From the NCBI GenBank assembly GCA_017560085.1, contig JAFYPA010000064.1, positions 1 through 64,000 of the forward strand: a stretch of DNA of 64,000 nucleotides. Reading direction: 5' to 3'. The notes below the pieces were generated by a model. That model worked only from the letters and a program-made list of their open reading frames with translations. It made no database searches and was not told where the DNA came from. Every line of letters starts with the position of its first letter. Positions within the stretch are counted from its first letter, which is position 1. This document shows, one piece after another, positions 25,395 through 34,664 of the stretch. The stretch is from Clostridia bacterium. Lineage in GTDB: Bacteria > Bacillota > Clostridia > Oscillospirales > CAG-382. The translations under genes and the position numbers were made by a program.

Positions 25395-26489
25395 TCAGTT
25401 GAAGTAATAGGGCTTACCTGTCTTAGCAGATTCGTAGATACCTTCAAGAATCTGAGTTACAACGAATGCCTGCTCGGGAAGAACAACGGGATCTGTATCG
25501 TTGAGAATTGCGTTGATCCAAGCTCTTGCTTCTCTTTCTGCGGGTGTGCCGTTTCCTGCACCGTCATAGAAAGCAACGCCGCCTGCGCCGAGGCTGGGGT
25601 TCTTTTCGTACTGTCTGCCGCATTCAACGCCGTTGATTCTTACGCCGCCCGTGAATGTGTCAAGACCTTCCTTTGTACCGCAGAGCTGATATCTTGTTTC
25701 TCTTACTTCAAGAGTGTTAAGTGCCCAAGCGGATTCGAGAACGATTGTAGCACCGTTTTCCATTACGATGAAGCCGAATGCGGAGTCTTCAACCGTGAAT
25801 TCCTCGGGCTTCCAGTCGCCCCAGGCGTTACCTGTTCTTGTCTGGTTGTTGAGCTTGTGGTATGTAGTACCTACGCAGTACTTGGGCTTGTAGTTGTTCA
25901 TCATCCAGAGTGTGAGGTCGAGAGAGTGTGTACCGATGTCGATGAGGGGACCGCCGCCCTGCTCATATTCGTTGAGGAACACGCCCCATGTGGGAACTGC
26001 TCTTCTTCTGATTGCGTGGCTCTTTGCGAAGTAGATATCACCGAGGTTGCCGTTGTCGCAGTATTCCTTTGCAAACTGGTTTTCAGCTGCCTGTCTGTTC
26101 TGGTAGCCGATTGTGAGCTTCTTGCCTGTTTCCTTGGAAGCGTCAATCATCTTCTTTGCCTCTGCGCTGTTGATAGCCATAGGCTTTTCGCACATTACGT
26201 GCTTGCCTGCGTGGAGAGCGTCAACCGTAATGAAGCTGTGGCTTCTGTTGGGAGTACAAACGTGAATTACGTCGATTGTTTCGTCCTTGAGAAGCTCCTT
26301 GTAGTCTGTGTAAGCCTTTGCACCTTCAACGCCGAAGTCACGAACAGCCTTCTCTGCCTTCCATGCAACGATGTCGCAGAATGCTACCATTTCTACTTCG
26401 GGTACCTTCTTGAGTGCGGGCATATGCTTGCCGTTTGCGATACCGCCGCAGCCGATGATACCAACTCTTACCTTCTTCTGTTCTGCCAT
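25395..26489 (-). CDS. Gfo/Idh/MocA family oxidoreductase
   Basis: 364 residues. The N-terminal Rossmann fold has VGIIGCGGIANGKHMPAL at residues 8-25, the EKP motif is in VMCEKPMAINSAEA (about residues 95-108), and the C-terminal alpha/beta domain carries GGGPLIDIGTHSLDLTLWM, where the Asp and His are the usual catalytic residues. It oxidises or reduces sugar or inositol hydroxyls with NAD(P). It is the first gene of a two-gene operon with the isomerase, and has its own promoter overlapped downstream by a 20-base palindrome. Confidence 0.93.
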   Translation of the reverse strand: MAEQKKVRVGIIGCGGIANGKHMPALKKVPEVEMVAFCDIVAWKAEKAVRDFGVEGAKAYTDYKELLKDETIDVIHVCTPNRSHSFITVDALHAGKHVMCEKPMAINSAEAKKMIDASKETGKKLTIGYQNRQAAENQFAKEYCDNGNLGDIYFAKSHAIRRRAVPTWGVFLNEYEQGGGPLIDIGTHSLDLTLWMMNNYKPKYCVGTTYHKLNNQTRTGNAWGDWKPEEFTVEDSAFGFIVMENGATIVLESAWALNTLEVRETRYQLCGTKEGLDTFTGGVRINGVECGRQYEKNPSLGAGGVAFYDGAGNGTPAEREARAWINAILNDTDPVVLPEQAFVVTQILEGIYESAKTGKPYYFN

Positions 26490-26540
26490 GATTTTATTCC
26501 TCTCTTTTTCGCCGTTTTTACGGACTTAAATTACTTGATT

Positions 26541-26560
26541 TATGAGCATACCCGCTCATA
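26541..26560. promoter_or_regulatory. Palindromic operator of the Gfo/Idh operon
   Basis: TATGAGC, six bases, GCTCATA. It begins right at the expected transcription start of the minus-strand promoter, a classic repressor position. No regulator gene is adjacent, so the binding protein is unknown. Confidence 0.6.
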
Positions 26561-26567
26561 TTACTTT

Positions 26568-26596
26568 ATTTTAACATATATTTCCGCATTTTGCAA
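26568..26596 (-). promoter_or_regulatory. Promoter of the Gfo/Idh operon
   Basis: On the minus strand TTGCAA, 17 bases, TAAAAT. Confidence 0.7.
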
Positions 26597-26657
26597 GTGA
26601 AATTCGTATAAAAGACAAATTTTTTATATATGTAAGCATATTTATTGTAAATGCGAC

Positions 26658-27002
26658 TTATCTGTAATAGAGATAGAATGCGGTAACCTCTCTTTTTCTT
26701 CCCGTAACAAGGTCGAAGCCGTCAAGAACAACGCCGTCATTACTCATAAGAGTCCACATTGAAAGGTCGTCTATTTTCGCCTTGAATATTTCGGTTATAC
26801 CGCAGGTAACGGCAAGATGAATTCCGTCGGGCAAAATATTTATATGCCCTTCCCTGCCGACTATTTCCTCTATTCCCTCGAATCTTTCCGTTACGTATTT
26901 TACGTGGCGGTTGTTTATTTTTTCGGCGAATTCGTGACGGAATGCGGGACTTGTTTCGTCGTTTTTGGAGAATTTTCTTTTGAGCTTTTCTATGATATTC
27001 AT
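26658..27002 (-). CDS. Small hypothetical protein
   Basis: 114 residues with no recognised family. The basic N-terminus (MNIIEKLKRKFSKND) precedes a compact alpha/beta region (EEIVGREGHINILPDGIHLA, SMWTLMSNDGVVLDGFDLVTG). The protein is soluble and probably cytoplasmic. The ATG follows AAGGAAGTGAT, and codon use matches the neighbours, so I take it as real. It is divergent from the large gene at 27187 and downstream of nothing; no function can be offered. Confidence 0.7.
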   Translation of the reverse strand: MNIIEKLKRKFSKNDETSPAFRHEFAEKINNRHVKYVTERFEGIEEIVGREGHINILPDGIHLAVTCGITEIFKAKIDDLSMWTLMSNDGVVLDGFDLVTGRKREVTAFYLYYR

Positions 27003-27094
27003 CGTATCACTTCCTTTGGAAAATATTCTATCACAGTTTTTTGAAAAAATAAAGGGGAAATTATGTTTTTTACAAAAATATTTAATAATATAAG

Positions 27095-27123
27095 TTGCAA
27101 AATCTCAAAAAGTGTGTTATAAT
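27095..27123 (+). promoter_or_regulatory. Promoter of the giant gene/mreB unit
   Basis: TTGCAA, 17 bases, TATAAT, about 60 bases before the chosen ATG at 27187. Confidence 0.75.
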
Positions 27124-27186
27124 GTCTTAAAATGCATAATTATACTCAATTTTCACATAAATCATCTCCGTCGAAAGGAAAAAGAT

Positions 27187-30100
27187 ATGACAAACAAGGC
27201 TTCAGATGCTTCCCTCACAATTGTTCCGGTAGTGGCTCCCGTATATACGGCGGCTCATTTTTACAGCGGTATTCCGATTATCAAAAACGTTGTTATAAAG
27301 AATATTCCGAGCTCTCTGTGCGGCTGTCTTTCTCTTGCGATGGAGGCAAGAAGCGCAAATGCCGAGGTATTCAGCATAAAGGTTAATATTGCGGATTTTT
27401 CCCTTTCGCAGTATACTTCGGAAAATTCCGACACGGTTATTCTGAATCTCGAAAAGCATAAAATACTTCCGAATTCCGCATTTATGCACGAGCTTTCGGC
27501 TAATGCGGGTATCAGAATTCAGACGGTGATTACCGTGGGAGACGTTACCGCCTCCTGCGTTCAGACGGTTAAGATTTCTCCCTTCGGGCATATCTGTCCC
27601 GAAATGCCGCCCGAGCTTCTTTGCACGTACGTGCTTCCCGACTGCGAATTTGCTTCCAAGGTGGAAAAGAGACTTTCCGCTCAGGTGAAGAAAATCACGG
27701 AAAGACTCAAGAGGCAGGCTCCCCGTCCTCTTGTTTACGCAGAGGCGATTGCCAACGTTATGCTTTCCGCAAAGCTTACATATTCCGCAATGCACAGAGA
27801 AATGCTTGACGGTGACTGCATTATCCGTGACCCCGACACTCTTGTGGATTCCAACAAGAGAACGGTCAGCCTTACGGAGGCGGCTTTGTTTTACTGCTCC
27901 TGCGCAGAGAGATGCGGACTTCATCCCGGTATAATTTTCCTTCGCAAGGGTGCGGGCTCTGTCAAGGTGCTTGTCAGCATCGGACTTTCCGACTACTTCC
28001 CCGGAAGTCCCGTGAGCGAGAGCATATCCGAGCTTCGTGAGAGAATTCTCGACAGAGAGATATTTGTTTTCGATGTGCTCGGTCTTCTCGGTACGGAGGA
28101 TATGGACTTTGAAAGAAATGTTACGGAGACCACAAATCTTGTTCTTAAGAGCAGTTCTACGCTTATTTTCTCCGTAGACGTATATACTTCAAGGCTTTGC
28201 GGTGTTGCCTCGCTCCGTCCCTTTGACAGAGGTGTGGCGAAGGATATTTACGGTGGATACAAGAGCATAGAGGAAACCGTCAAGCGCATATGCGGGAATG
28301 CGGATTCCGCTTCGGTATTCGGCTTCTCGCCCTACAGCTTTACCTCGCTCGGTCTTTGCGTAAAGCCGAATGAGCTTGTATTCTCGCAGGAGTACACAAT
28401 CTGTCCTCTTGACGATGAAATAATATCCGCGGAATCGGATGCGATTCTCAGCTTCAGCAGCTTCCGTCCGAGAAATCTTGCGGAGAATCCCAGAAATATG
28501 AATCAGCAGGCTGTCTTTGAAGCAAAGCTCGGTGAGCTTCGCGAAAGGACGGAGAATGCTGTTGGCAAGGGTACCGTTTACGGCTATCCCGCAAAGTACA
28601 TTCTTTCCGGCGAAAAGCTTTATGCGGAAAGAATAAGAGAGGAGCTTTACTCGGATGCGGTTAAGCTTTGCGAGGCTGTAAGGGCTTCAAGGCTTCTTTG
28701 CGGCAACACGGAGATATATGTTGCTGCGGGAATTATCGCTATAGCTAACGAGGGCAGAGTTTCTTATGCTCCCTGCGCTTACATTCCCTGCGAGATAATA
28801 TTTGAAAACAGAACCGCGGTACTGAAATTCGGTACGGACAAAACGGTTATCAACACAAGTCTTATAAGTCACATCGAAAAAACGACGGGTGCAAGCTACA
28901 ACACAAGAGTGCAGACCTTCTTCGAGGAGAATCCAACTCTTGACAGCTCGGATAAGGCCACTGAGCTTTCCGCTTGTCTTTACGCCTTTGAAGGCATCTG
29001 CGAGGATTATCCCGATTCGCTTCGCTTTATAAACGATACGCTTCTTTCCGTTTTCGATCTTTCCTACACTCTTATGAGAGACTGTCTTGAGGACTCGGGA
29101 AGCGGTAAATTTGAGCAGTTCGTTGAGAGCGGCAAATATTCCTGCTGTGAAAATCCCGCCTCCCCATACGGTCGTCTTGAGGCTACACTTCCCTTTGATG
29201 TTCCCTCGGAGGTGAGAAATGCTGTAAAGGCGGCTGAAAATGACAGCATTATAATCTCGGGCGTTCACGGTACCGGCAAGAAGAAGGCTCTCGGAAACAT
29301 TATTGCAAGGGCGGCTCTTTGCTCGGAGGATGTGCTTGTCTGCTCGAAATATTCCGAATCGCTTGATTCGCTTTACGATACCATGGCTAAGGGCGGTATA
29401 GGTGAGCTTTGCCTTGATGCACAGAGAATCGATTCCGTGCGGACACAGATTCTTGCCGACCTTGAAAATGTGCTTTCGGATGCGGAATATCCCGCGGGAG
29501 CTCCCGAAAAGGATGCCTGCGCTCTTGAGCACACACTTTCAGCTTATGCTGACGACCTTTACTCCGAATTCGGATTCGGATATTCCCTTTACGACTGCAT
29601 TGACAGCTACTGCAAATGCGAGCTTTGCTGCACCGACGAGCCTATAGAGCTTATTCTTGACGTGCGTGACCTTTCAAGGGCGGGTGCGGATGAGCTCTTC
29701 TCTGTGGCAGACAGTCTTTGCGAAAAGGCTGCCGAGATTTACGCACTTTCAAAGAAGGGTGCATACGACATCGGTGACAGTCTTAAATACATAAAGAACA
29801 CAAACAAGATTCCGGAGGATATCTGCGAGCTTTTCGGAAAGGCTTCGGATGAGCTTGGTATTCTTGCTCAGAAATCAGCCTTTGCAAGAGGCTGTCTCGG
29901 AATGTCCGAGGCGGGAATTCCCGATGTAAGGACTCTTATTTCGCTTGGTGAATTCCTTGAGCTTATTATGAAGTCGGGCATTGATTTTCTTCCCGAGGGG
30001 CTTCTTTGCACAAGCACATACAGAAGCTCAAAGAGCATCGAAAAGGCTTGCGGAATCATTGACGAGATAGGCACTCTCAACGCATCTCTTTCGGGAGTAT

Positions 30101-32202
30101 CCGAGAGAATCGCTTCGATTTCCTGCACGGCACTCTACATAAAGTGGAAGGATGCGGAGAACAATCCCTTTGTAAAGAACAGCATTTCTCACGAAATCAG
30201 GAAGTATCTCCCCGAAAAGACAAAGCTCAGCTCAAAGGAAACGGAGGAGCTTCTTGAAAAGCTTTCAAAGAGAGAGGAGCTAAGACGAGAGCTTGCGCTT
30301 GTGCTTTCGGAGGTTTCCTCAAGTCTCGGCACGATATGGCAGAATGAGGAGACGGACACCGAGCGTGCAAGAAGAATCGCCGAGTTTGCGCTTTCCGCCG
30401 ACATATGCATAAAGAAGCTGTTCAGAAGCTCCAACGAAAATCTTTCCGAGCTTCACAGCGGAATCACAAGACTTATAACCGCGCTTTCCGAGGACAAGAG
30501 CACAAATGCCGATTTCGTGGCGGCTGTAGCTGCGTTCAGAAGGCTTTCAAACGAAAAAGGCGGTCTTCTCAACGAGCTTTCCGAGGCTCTTTGCATTGAC
30601 CTTTACGAGCTTCGCTTCCCCGAGGGAATTCTAGGAAAGGACGGACTTTCTCAGATGCTTCGTGCATTCCGTGAAAATCTTCAGCCCTTTGCAACCCTTC
30701 ACGAGCTTAATGCACTCAAGAAGGAGGCGGCGAGAATCGGCCTTGCAGACGTGGTTTCCTACATTGAGGGAAATCCCGTTGGAGAATCAACAAAGACGCT
30801 TATACACAAGAGCATTTATCTTGCTTTTGCAAAATATATTATCTTCTCCAAGATACACCTTGTAGGCAACGAGCTTTCCGAGACCTGCAAGAAATACACG
30901 GAGGTATACTTCTACGAAAAGAAGCTTGCAAGATTCAATCTTATCTCCGCACGGAGAAAGAAATTCAGAGATTACATCTCCGGGGACGAGGGCAAGCGCG
31001 AGCTTTACGCACTGAGGAAGTCTCTTTCCGACAAGTCTGTGTCGCTGACGGAGCTTCTTGAAAATCACGCGGGAATTCTTCGTGTTATGTACAGCGCGGT
31101 ATTCGTTCCGCTTTCAACCGCTTACAGGCTTCGTAATCACCGCAGTGTGCTTGTTCTCACGGACTGTGAGAAAACCGATGCCTGCGAGGCTCTTCCCCTT
31201 TGCACGGGATACGACAAGTGCATTTTCGTAAGCTCGCCCTTTGAAAGAGCGGGAAGCATTATGGCTTCGCTTCCGCTGGGAATTCCCACCTTCAGGCTTA
31301 CAAGGGTGCTTCCCGAAAAGAACGGCTATATTGCGGATTTCGCAAGGAGCCTTTACCCCGACTGCGTAAGCTTTATCTGTAAGGACAGAACGGAAAGGAC
31401 TCTGAACTACGTAAAATGCGTGGGCGGTCTTTACGACAAGAACAGCAAGGCAAACAAAATAGAGGCGGTGCAGGTTTGCGAGACGGCACTTATCGCCGCA
31501 AGAGAGCACGGCTTTGAAAATGTCGGAATAATTGCTATGACCTACGGTCAGGCGTCGGAAATTATGAGCGGTCTTTCCATACTTGCCAACAAGTATTCGG
31601 ACGGCAGAATTGCGGATATTCCCGTAAGATACATCGGAAGCATCGGCGACTTTTCAAAGGACTGCATCGTGCTTTCGGTTGCATTCGGAAAGAATGTTTT
31701 CTCCTTCACCAGAAGCTTCGGTATAACCGACGATATAAGCCTTTCTCACGGCTCGGCACCGTTCTGTATGTCTGAGCTTCTGTGCTGTGCAAGGGTGCTT
31801 TATGTTGTCGCAAGTGCGGAGCCCGAGGATATTATGACGGATAATCTCTGTCTCGGTGCTTCGGCGGTTTCGGCTCTGCTTTACTTTGCAAAGCTCGGTG
31901 CGGTTCAAAGACCCGCATTGCATAATAAGACATGTGACACACAGAGCGGAATAGACGGCAGAATAAGAAGGGAGCTTTGCGACGGCTTCTGCCATAACCC
32001 TTTCTTTGGCGGTGTGGGAATTGCCACACACAACGGCAGGGCAATAATATACGAAAACGGATATATCAGAGATGCATACGACAGAGTTGTGCTTCCCATT
32101 CTTGAGGCACAGACACGAGGCTACGAGCCCTGCTTCTCGGATATATGCGGACTTATAAACAACAATTATTCGGCGGATAGCGAAAATCCGTCGAGGAAAT
32201 GA
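27187..32202 (+). CDS. Giant degenerate SF1-helicase-like protein (DUF4011-helicase-nuclease architecture), probably catalytically inactive
   Basis: 1671 residues; the ATG at 27187 has GAAAGG upstream and replaces an in-frame start before the promoter. Its order matches large helicases carrying a transglutaminase-like N-domain and a Vsr-like nuclease C-domain: residues about 215-250 read LTEAALFYCSCAERCGLHPG (family: C-L-D-LA-LF-A); 689-700 IISGVHGTGKKKAL is a Walker A with Lys where Thr/Ser belongs; 1321-1329 VLVLTDCEK stands where the D-E-A-S Walker B should be; 1500-1570 hold helicase-like segments (VGIIAMTYGQASEIM, DCIVLSVAFGKN); the tail (GVGIATHNGRAIIYENGYI) resembles the nuclease fold without its acidic set. 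The middle is helical. Its last four bases overlap mreB as ATGA. The homology is my reading by eye; the function is unknown. Confidence 0.7.
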   Translation: MTNKASDASLTIVPVVAPVYTAAHFYSGIPIIKNVVIKNIPSSLCGCLSLAMEARSANAEVFSIKVNIADFSLSQYTSENSDTVILNLEKHKILPNSAFMHELSANAGIRIQTVITVGDVTASCVQTVKISPFGHICPEMPPELLCTYVLPDCEFASKVEKRLSAQVKKITERLKRQAPRPLVYAEAIANVMLSAKLTYSAMHREMLDGDCIIRDPDTLVDSNKRTVSLTEAALFYCSCAERCGLHPGIIFLRKGAGSVKVLVSIGLSDYFPGSPVSESISELRERILDREIFVFDVLGLLGTEDMDFERNVTETTNLVLKSSSTLIFSVDVYTSRLCGVASLRPFDRGVAKDIYGGYKSIEETVKRICGNADSASVFGFSPYSFTSLGLCVKPNELVFSQEYTICPLDDEIISAESDAILSFSSFRPRNLAENPRNMNQQAVFEAKLGELRERTENAVGKGTVYGYPAKYILSGEKLYAERIREELYSDAVKLCEAVRASRLLCGNTEIYVAAGIIAIANEGRVSYAPCAYIPCEIIFENRTAVLKFGTDKTVINTSLISHIEKTTGASYNTRVQTFFEENPTLDSSDKATELSACLYAFEGICEDYPDSLRFINDTLLSVFDLSYTLMRDCLEDSGSGKFEQFVESGKYSCCENPASPYGRLEATLPFDVPSEVRNAVKAAENDSIIISGVHGTGKKKALGNIIARAALCSEDVLVCSKYSESLDSLYDTMAKGGIGELCLDAQRIDSVRTQILADLENVLSDAEYPAGAPEKDACALEHTLSAYADDLYSEFGFGYSLYDCIDSYCKCELCCTDEPIELILDVRDLSRAGADELFSVADSLCEKAAEIYALSKKGAYDIGDSLKYIKNTNKIPEDICELFGKASDELGILAQKSAFARGCLGMSEAGIPDVRTLISLGEFLELIMKSGIDFLPEGLLCTSTYRSSKSIEKACGIIDEIGTLNASLSGVSERIASISCTALYIKWKDAENNPFVKNSISHEIRKYLPEKTKLSSKETEELLEKLSKREELRRELALVLSEVSSSLGTIWQNEETDTERARRIAEFALSADICIKKLFRSSNENLSELHSGITRLITALSEDKSTNADFVAAVAAFRRLSNEKGGLLNELSEALCIDLYELRFPEGILGKDGLSQMLRAFRENLQPFATLHELNALKKEAARIGLADVVSYIEGNPVGESTKTLIHKSIYLAFAKYIIFSKIHLVGNELSETCKKYTEVYFYEKKLARFNLISARRKKFRDYISGDEGKRELYALRKSLSDKSVSLTELLENHAGILRVMYSAVFVPLSTAYRLRNHRSVLVLTDCEKTDACEALPLCTGYDKCIFVSSPFERAGSIMASLPLGIPTFRLTRVLPEKNGYIADFARSLYPDCVSFICKDRTERTLNYVKCVGGLYDKNSKANKIEAVQVCETALIAAREHGFENVGIIAMTYGQASEIMSGLSILANKYSDGRIADIPVRYIGSIGDFSKDCIVLSVAFGKNVFSFTRSFGITDDISLSHGSAPFCMSELLCCARVLYVVASAEPEDIMTDNLCLGASAVSALLYFAKLGAVQRPALHNKTCDTQSGIDGRIRRELCDGFCHNPFFGGVGIATHNGRAIIYENGYIRDAYDRVVLPILEAQTRGYEPCFSDICGLINNNYSADSENPSRK

Positions 32203-33260
32203 GAGTGCGGATGAACGGTTCATGGTATGTTGGTGTAGACCTCGGCACGGCAAACACTCTGGTTTACACAAGGGACAAGGGCATCACCGTAAACGAGCCC
32301 TCGGTTGTCGCCTATGAAAAATCAACCTCGGAAATCATTTGCGTAGGTACCGCCGCAGAGCGTATGATAGGTAAAACTCCCGCGGGAATAGGTACTGTGT
32401 ACCCTCTTCGCGGAGGCGTTATTGCGGACTTCGAATTCTGTGCGGAAATGCTGTGCGAATTTCTCAAGAAGGGTGCGGGCTTATTCCCCGGAGTGCGTCC
32501 GAGGGTGATAATTTGCGTTCCCTACGGGATTTCCGAAATTGAAAGGCGTGCGGTGCTTGATTCCGCGACAGATGCGGGAGCAAGGTCGGTTTATGTTTTC
32601 GACGAGCCTCTTTGTGCCGCTATCGGTGCGGGACTTCCCGTTTTGGGCTCTAAGGGCTGTATGGTGGTTGACATCGGTGCGGGCACGACTGAAATTGCAG
32701 TAATTTCCCACGGGGGAATTGTTACCTCGGACTCCTTCAAGATTGCGGGAAACACGCTTGACAATGCGATTATTTCTTATATAAAGCAGGAATTCAACGT
32801 GCTTATAGGTGAGGCAAGCGCAAGAGACATAAAGGAAAAAATCGGCTCGGCTCACACGGGCTCGGATATAGGAGCAATTGAGGTCAAGGGACGCAATATG
32901 CGTGACGGTAAGGCGGCGGAATTCGTGCTGTACTCCGCTGAGGTACGCGAGGCGATTACAGAATCGCTGGACTCTCTGTTTGAGGCTGTCCGCTCCGTGC
33001 TTGATTCCACTCCGCCGGAGCTTTGTGCGGACATTTACGATTCGGGAATTATGCTCACGGGAGGCGGTGCGCTTCTTGGTGGTCTTGACGTTTATCTTCA
33101 CGAGAGAACAAAGCTTCCCGTAATGGTTGCGGAAAGAGCTTCCGAGTGCGTTATCGGCGGAATAGGCAAGCTTATCCGTGACGGTGCTCTTCGCGAAAAA
33201 ATAGAAAAAATGGTAATTCACGCATCCGACGATGCTATGCAATTCCCGAAAATACAATAA
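32199..33260 (+). CDS. mreB: Rod-shape determining protein MreB-like actin homologue
   Basis: 353 residues with all actin-fold nucleotide motifs: VGVDLGTANTLVYT (phosphate 1), VVDIGAGTTEIAVIS (phosphate 2) and GIMLTGGGALLGGLDVYL (adenosine). MreB polymerises under the membrane and guides lateral wall synthesis. The ATG at 32199 overlaps the giant gene stop as ATGA; an ATG at 32211 is also possible. Unlike the usual locus there is no mreC or mreD beside it, and the partner is instead the pseudo-helicase; tsaB follows 16 bases on. It could be a second, specialised MreB/Mbl copy. Confidence 0.92.
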   Translation: MRVRMNGSWYVGVDLGTANTLVYTRDKGITVNEPSVVAYEKSTSEIICVGTAAERMIGKTPAGIGTVYPLRGGVIADFEFCAEMLCEFLKKGAGLFPGVRPRVIICVPYGISEIERRAVLDSATDAGARSVYVFDEPLCAAIGAGLPVLGSKGCMVVDIGAGTTEIAVISHGGIVTSDSFKIAGNTLDNAIISYIKQEFNVLIGEASARDIKEKIGSAHTGSDIGAIEVKGRNMRDGKAAEFVLYSAEVREAITESLDSLFEAVRSVLDSTPPELCADIYDSGIMLTGGGALLGGLDVYLHERTKLPVMVAERASECVIGGIGKLIRDGALREKIEKMVIHASDDAMQFPKIQ

Positions 33261-33276
33261 AGATTGGTGAAAAACG

Positions 33277-34044
33277 ATGTACACATTAGCCATAGACACA
33301 ACAGCAAAAACAGCCTCGGTATGTATCGTAAAGCAGGAGGGCGGCGAATTTATGCCTCTCACCCACAGAACGGAAAACTGCGGCTTTACTCACAGCGAAA
33401 CTCTTCTGCCGATGATTGACACCTGTATAAAGGGTGCGGGCATAACGGCGGACGATCTTGACATTATTGCGGTCAGTGCCGGTCCCGGCTCATTTACGGG
33501 CGTAAGAATAGGCGTTGCCTGTGCGAAGGGGATTTCCTTTGGTCTTAACGCAAAGGGAAAGGCACACAGATGCATTGAGGTTTCCTCGCTTTTTGCTCTT
33601 GCAGAAAACGTAAAGCATTATTCGGGATATATCATTTGCCCCGTTATGGATGCAAGACGCTCACAGTTCTACAATGCTCTTTTCAAGGTCGGAAGAAACG
33701 GAGAATTGAAGCGACTCTGCGAGGACAGACTTCCCGAGGCATCGGCAATATACTCGGAGCTTTCCGAAAAGTATGCGGGCAAGAAGATTCTTCTTGTGGG
33801 TGACGGTGCTCTTCTTTGCAAAAAGCTTTTTGATAAAATCACGGCGGAATCCGGTACGGATGCTCCCTTTACCTACACTGTATGCGACCCCGTTCATATG
33901 TATCAGGATGCATACTCCGTTGCAAAGGCGGCACTTTACTCAAAGGAAGCAAAAGAGGTCAGCGGTGCGTCGCTGTCCCCCATATATCTCCGTGCTTCGC
34001 AGGCGGAGCGCGAAAGGCTTGAAAAGGAAGCCGCCGCAAAATAA
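33277..34044 (+). CDS. tsaB: tRNA threonylcarbamoyladenosine synthesis protein TsaB
   Basis: 255 residues, ASKHA fold. Signatures are LAIDTTAKTASVCIV at the N-terminus and AVSAGPGSFTGVRIGVACAKG at about residues 66-86. TsaB is the non-catalytic partner of TsaD and TsaE in making t6A37 on ANN-decoding tRNAs. tsaD and tsaE are not in the window. It lies between mreB and hpt in one direction with short gaps, so it is probably co-transcribed. The ribosome site is weak (TTGGTGA). Confidence 0.93.
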   Translation: MYTLAIDTTAKTASVCIVKQEGGEFMPLTHRTENCGFTHSETLLPMIDTCIKGAGITADDLDIIAVSAGPGSFTGVRIGVACAKGISFGLNAKGKAHRCIEVSSLFALAENVKHYSGYIICPVMDARRSQFYNALFKVGRNGELKRLCEDRLPEASAIYSELSEKYAGKKILLVGDGALLCKKLFDKITAESGTDAPFTYTVCDPVHMYQDAYSVAKAALYSKEAKEVSGASLSPIYLRASQAERERLEKEAAAK

Positions 34045-34083
34045 GCTTTGGAACGAAATCAATTTGAAAGGAAATAAAACACC

Positions 34084-34641
34084 ATGTACAACATTGAAAA
34101 TGACGTTAAAAAGGTTCTTATAACCGAGGAGCAGATCAAAGAAGCCGTTAAGAGAATCGCGGAGGAAATCACACGCGACCACGAAAACTCCGACAAGCAG
34201 CTTCTTCTTGTTTGTATTCTCAAGGGCTCTCTCCCCTTCACAAGCGATCTCTTAAAGGAATTGAGAATTCCCTGTATACTTGATTTTATGAAGGTTTCCT
34301 CCTACGGCTCGGGTACGGTTTCTACGGGACAGGTTAAGGTTAAATACGACCTTTCCTATGAGACTCTCGAGGACTATGATGTGGTTGTAATCGAGGATAT
34401 TATTGACACGGGCCACACACTTTCCAATCTTCTTGTTCACCTTAAGAACAGACAGGCTCACAGTGTAAAGCTCTGTGCTCTTGTTGACAAGCCCGACAGA
34501 CGTCTTGTTGACGTGCATGTAGACTATAAGGGCTACACAATTCCCGACGAGTTTATTATAGGCTACGGTCTTGACTATAATGAAGAGTACAGAAATCTTC
34601 CTTACATAGGTGTACTCAAGGAAGAGGTTTATCATAGATAA
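34084..34641 (+). CDS. hpt: Hypoxanthine phosphoribosyltransferase
   Basis: 185 residues, typical length. The PRPP-binding motif is VVVIEDIIDTGHTLSNLL near residue 100; the N-terminal LVCILKGSLPFTSDLL and the C-terminal DEFIIGYGLDYNEEYRNLPY, which closes over the base, are also typical. It salvages hypoxanthine and guanine to IMP and GMP with PRPP in the cytoplasm. A GAAAGGA ribosome site lies upstream. In other Firmicutes hpt neighbours tilS and ftsH; here it lies between tsaB and a GDPD. Confidence 0.95.
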   Translation: MYNIENDVKKVLITEEQIKEAVKRIAEEITRDHENSDKQLLLVCILKGSLPFTSDLLKELRIPCILDFMKVSSYGSGTVSTGQVKVKYDLSYETLEDYDVVVIEDIIDTGHTLSNLLVHLKNRQAHSVKLCALVDKPDRRLVDVHVDYKGYTIPDEFIIGYGLDYNEEYRNLPYIGVLKEEVYHR

Positions 34642-34664
34642 TTCAATCAAAGAGAGGTACACAT

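Noticed and set aside
27112-27186. Upstream in-frame start of the giant gene
   Set aside because: It falls inside the promoter -10 region; the ATG at 27187 has a proper ribosome site.
28687-29532. 281-codon open frame on the minus strand inside the giant gene
   Set aside because: Shadow frame with Cys/Val/Lys-rich translation and no start signals; similar mirrors occur all along the giant gene.
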